Below the pieces are notes generated by a model that searched no databases, was not told the DNA's origin, and saw only the letters and a program-made list of their open reading frames with translations. The position numbers were made by a program, and so were the translations under genes. Below, one piece after another: positions 15,238 to 16,962 of a DNA stretch of 16,962 nt (positions are counted from its first letter, which is position 1; every line of letters starts with the position of its first letter). Source of the stretch: CAZQYC01 sp043746555 (GTDB lineage Bacteria; Pseudomonadota; Gammaproteobacteria; Steroidobacterales; Steroidobacteraceae); NCBI GenBank assembly GCA_043746555.1, contig JAYTQU010000114.1, positions 1 to 16,962 of the forward strand, in the 5' to 3' direction.

Positions 15238-16152
15238 ATGTCCACTCTCTCCTCCGATTCGCGCCCAATCATCGGTCATGGGCCGTCGTTGTTTGCACGG
15301 CTGCTTTTTCTCGGCACGTTGTCGATCGGCATTATGGTGCTCGATCATCGTCAACACTACCTCGAAGTAGCGCGAAGATGGTTGTCCGCCACCGCGTATC
15401 CACTACAAGCGCTGATGCAGACGCCGCTCCAGGCTTACGACTGGATGACCGACAGCTTCGCCACCCGCGAACAACTCAAGCGAGAAAATCTGGAACTGCA
15501 AACGCAACTTCGCGTCGCGAATCTGCAATTACTACGCTCGGCCGCGTTGACGCAAGAAAATCTACAGCTCCGCGCGATTCGCGCGGCGTCCAGCGATATC
15601 AAAGCGCGCACGCTCATCGCGGAAATTATTCGTGTCGATCTCGATCCGCTGCGGCACCGGGTGTTACTCAATCACGGCGCACGCGACGGTCTATACAGAG
15701 GCCAAGCGGTGTTGGATGCGGACGGTGTCTACGGTCAGCTTACTCGTGTCGGCGAATACGCCGCGGAGGTCTTGCTGATTACCGACGCCGAGCACGCGAC
15801 GCCGGTGCGAGTGAATCGCACGGGATTGCGTTCGATCGCGGTCGGTACCGGCGACTTCAACAAACTGCGTCTTCCATACGTGACTGCCGATGCCGATATC
15901 AAAGTTGGCGATCTTTTGGTGACGTCTGGACTCGGCGGCGTATTTCCGCCCGGCTATCCGGTTGCACAGATCAGTCAAGTGAGGCGCGACCCTTCGCAAA
16001 CGTTTGCGGTCGTCGAAGCCAAGCCGATGGCTCGCATGGATCGCGCTCGCGAGCTGATACTGGTTTGGTTCGATGCGCCCGCCACCGCCGATCTTGATCA
16101 ACCGATCGCGCAATCCGCCAAGCCGTCGAAAAAACCGGTATCCGACAAATGA
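15238..16152 (+). CDS. mreC: Rod shape-determining protein MreC
   Basis: MreC is a bitopic inner-membrane protein whose periplasmic domain activates the RodA-PBP2 synthase and links it to MreB filaments. From the ATG used here it has 304 residues: a short cytoplasmic tail, one membrane segment at about 18-35 (LFARLLFLGTLSIGIMVL), a coiled coil at about 75-117 (EQLKRENLELQTQL...LTQENLQLR), then the two small beta domains. Family motifs are visible, including DGVYGQL at 162-168 and SGLGGVFPPGYPVAQI at 230-245. I chose 15238 because the frame upstream (TTG at 15157) is only tandem repeat and C-rich sequence. No Shine-Dalgarno is visible. The stop overlaps the mreD start. Confidence 0.94.
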   Translation: MSTLSSDSRPIIGHGPSLFARLLFLGTLSIGIMVLDHRQHYLEVARRWLSATAYPLQALMQTPLQAYDWMTDSFATREQLKRENLELQTQLRVANLQLLRSAALTQENLQLRAIRAASSDIKARTLIAEIIRVDLDPLRHRVLLNHGARDGLYRGQAVLDADGVYGQLTRVGEYAAEVLLITDAEHATPVRVNRTGLRSIAVGTGDFNKLRLPYVTADADIKVGDLLVTSGLGGVFPPGYPVAQISQVRRDPSQTFAVVEAKPMARMDRARELILVWFDAPATADLDQPIAQSAKPSKKPVSDK

Positions 16153-16631
16153 TCGGCGACGGACGCATTAGCGGCTGGCGCGTGTTCATATCGGTGATCG
16201 CCGGCCTCGCGCTCGCCATCGTTCCGTTACCGCATTGGCTACAAATTCTGCGCCCCGATTTCTTGCTCATCTTGGTGATCTATTGGTCACTCAAGTCGCC
16301 GCGCACTGCGGGAATGACGTTCGCCTGGATGTGCGGATTCGGCATCGACGTGATTCGCGGCGTAGTTCTTGGCCAGCATGCTCTCGCGTTCCTGGTCGTG
16401 GCCTATTGGACTCACCGCTGGCAATTACGCATGCGCATCTTCCCGATCTGGCAACAAGCCACTGCCGTTCTATTTCTATTGTTCATCTATCAGTTACTCG
16501 TATTCTGGATCGATGGAATCATCGGCGAAGAAGTAACGAGCTGGCTGCGTTGGCTGCCGATTCTGACCGGCGCGCTCACCTGGCCGTTCGTCGTTGCGAC
16601 ACTGGATACGTGGAACCGGAGGCGAAGATGA
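16149..16631 (+). CDS. mreD: Rod shape-determining protein MreD
   Basis: MreD is a small multi-pass inner-membrane protein of the elongasome. The 160-residue length is normal, with about five hydrophobic segments and an Arg-rich C-terminus (NRRRR). The family signatures RPDFLLILVIYW (35-46) and a GIDVIRGVVLGQHALAF block (after 60) are present. Its ATG overlaps the mreC stop (ATGA at 16149-16152), so translation is probably coupled. Its own stop overlaps another ATG at 16628. Confidence 0.95.
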   Translation: MIGDGRISGWRVFISVIAGLALAIVPLPHWLQILRPDFLLILVIYWSLKSPRTAGMTFAWMCGFGIDVIRGVVLGQHALAFLVVAYWTHRWQLRMRIFPIWQQATAVLFLLFIYQLLVFWIDGIIGEEVTSWLRWLPILTGALTWPFVVATLDTWNRRRR

Positions 16632-16732
16632 AGACGGGCAAGCCGGTCAACGGGCTGCTGGGCGCTGGCCAGACGAAAGAAGCGCCTCTCGCCTATCTGG
16701 CCGGCTTGCCGATTTTCCAGTTAGCCGATTAG
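16628..16732 (+). other. 34-codon ORF coupled to the mreD stop, carried on a nested inverted repeat
   Basis: The mreD stop sits in ATGA at 16628-16631. The new ATG opens a 34-residue frame (starting MKTGKPVNGLLGAG) that ends with TAG 9 nt before mrdA. I do not recognise the peptide. The DNA is strongly structured: GGCAAGCCGG at 16637-16646 pairs with CCGGCTTGCC at 16701-16710, extending inward with a G-T wobble to 13 pairs, and GGCGCT at 16661-16666 pairs with AGCGCC at 16681-16686. The peptide is probably a by-product of an inserted palindromic element. It could, however, keep ribosomes moving between mreD and mrdA. I would not call it a gene without conservation. Confidence 0.35.
16637..16710. 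repeat. Nested inverted repeat between mreD and mrdA
   Basis: Outer arms (16637-16649 and 16698-16710) form 13 pairs with one wobble, and inner arms (16661-16666, 16681-16686) form 6 pairs. Together they predict a long two-tier stem-loop of about 74 nt. The right arm shares GCCGGCTTGC with the GCCGGTCTTGC of the hairpin at 7507, differing by one base. A dispersed-repeat origin or an attenuator within the operon are both possible. Confidence 0.7.
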
Positions 16733-16741
16733 CCGCTCGAC

Positions 16742-16962
16742 ATGCTCCACTCCGTCCGCATCAAAGATCACTACGCCGAACAACAGTTGTTCGTGCGTCG
16801 AGTGATGCTGACCGCCGGCGCGATTTTGGTTGCGATCGTCGCGTTGATCGGGCGCTTGATCTTTCTGCAAATTGTCAAACACGATTACTATCTCGGTCTA
16901 TCGCTGGGCAATCGCGTACGCATCGAACCGCTGCCGCCAAATCGCGGGATGATTTTCGATCG
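16742..16962 (+). CDS. mrdA: Penicillin-binding protein 2, N-terminal 73 residues (runs off right edge)
   Basis: PBP2 is the elongasome transpeptidase that crosslinks lateral-wall peptidoglycan. Only 73 codons are inside the window. They show the typical cytoplasmic start IKDHYAEQQLFVRR, one membrane anchor (VMLTAGAILVAIVALIGRLIF), and the family's LQIVKHDYYLGLSLGNRVR and PPNRGMIFDR segments at the start of the periplasmic pedestal domain. The active-site Ser motifs are outside. No Shine-Dalgarno is visible before the ATG. The position after mreBCD supports the call; rodA would be expected next. Confidence 0.94.
   Translation, partial: MLHSVRIKDHYAEQQLFVRRVMLTAGAILVAIVALIGRLIFLQIVKHDYYLGLSLGNRVRIEPLPPNRGMIFD

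Noticed and set aside
15378..16097. 239-codon open frame overlapping mreC
   Set aside because: Same strand but a different frame from a clear MreC, Arg/Ser-rich and without motifs.
16235..16732. 165-codon open frame across mreD and the following repeat
   Set aside because: A different frame from MreD with no membrane pattern; its tail is the 34-codon ORF frame.
1..16962. Mobile elements, CRISPR, tRNA or rRNA genes
   Set aside because: No transposase or integrase, spaced identical repeats, or RNA gene pattern was seen on either strand.

Overview
The window is about 17 kb of gene-dense, moderately GC-rich bacterial chromosome. It looks like a gammaproteobacterium, with a Xanthomonadales/Pseudomonas-like layout. 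The best clue is the pairing of gatCAB with a divergent mreBCD-mrdA cluster, which I recall from Pseudomonas and Xanthomonas. A met operon run by an ArsR-type methyltransferase-fused regulator also fits. I cannot name a genus. Most of the window is housekeeping DNA. No CRISPR array, tRNA, rRNA, insertion sequence or phage gene was seen.

Region 1 (1-4141, minus strand) is a methionine-cycle operon read right to left: an ArsR-HTH/methyltransferase fusion regulator (SahR-like), then metF, then the first 746 codons of metH, which runs off the left edge. MetF makes 5-methyl-THF, MetH uses it to methylate homocysteine, and the regulator probably senses SAH or SAM. A perfect 14-bp palindrome just upstream of the regulator is the likely operator. 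Region 2 (4391-7475, plus strand) holds an acyl-CoA dehydrogenase and a Tat-exported type-B carboxylesterase. The esterase ends at a 15-bp perfect hairpin shared with a convergent gene.

Region 3 (7556-10493, minus strand) holds a Ser/Thr kinase-like protein that lost several catalytic residues (a probable pseudokinase), the decayed remains of a sulfotransferase-family gene in three reading frames, and hslO (Hsp33). Region 4 (10574-13845, minus strand) is gatC-gatA-gatB, the tRNA-dependent amidotransferase. Region 5 (14085-16962, plus strand) is the rod-shape operon mreB-mreC-mreD followed by the start of mrdA (PBP2). It contains two unusual non-coding insertions: a triple 10-bp repeat before mreC, and a nested inverted repeat carrying a 34-codon ORF between mreD and mrdA.

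The items most worth a second look are the intact pseudokinase, the sulfotransferase pseudogene, the regulator/palindrome pair, and the structured mreD-mrdA junction. I see no convincing evidence for a wholly new multi-gene system.
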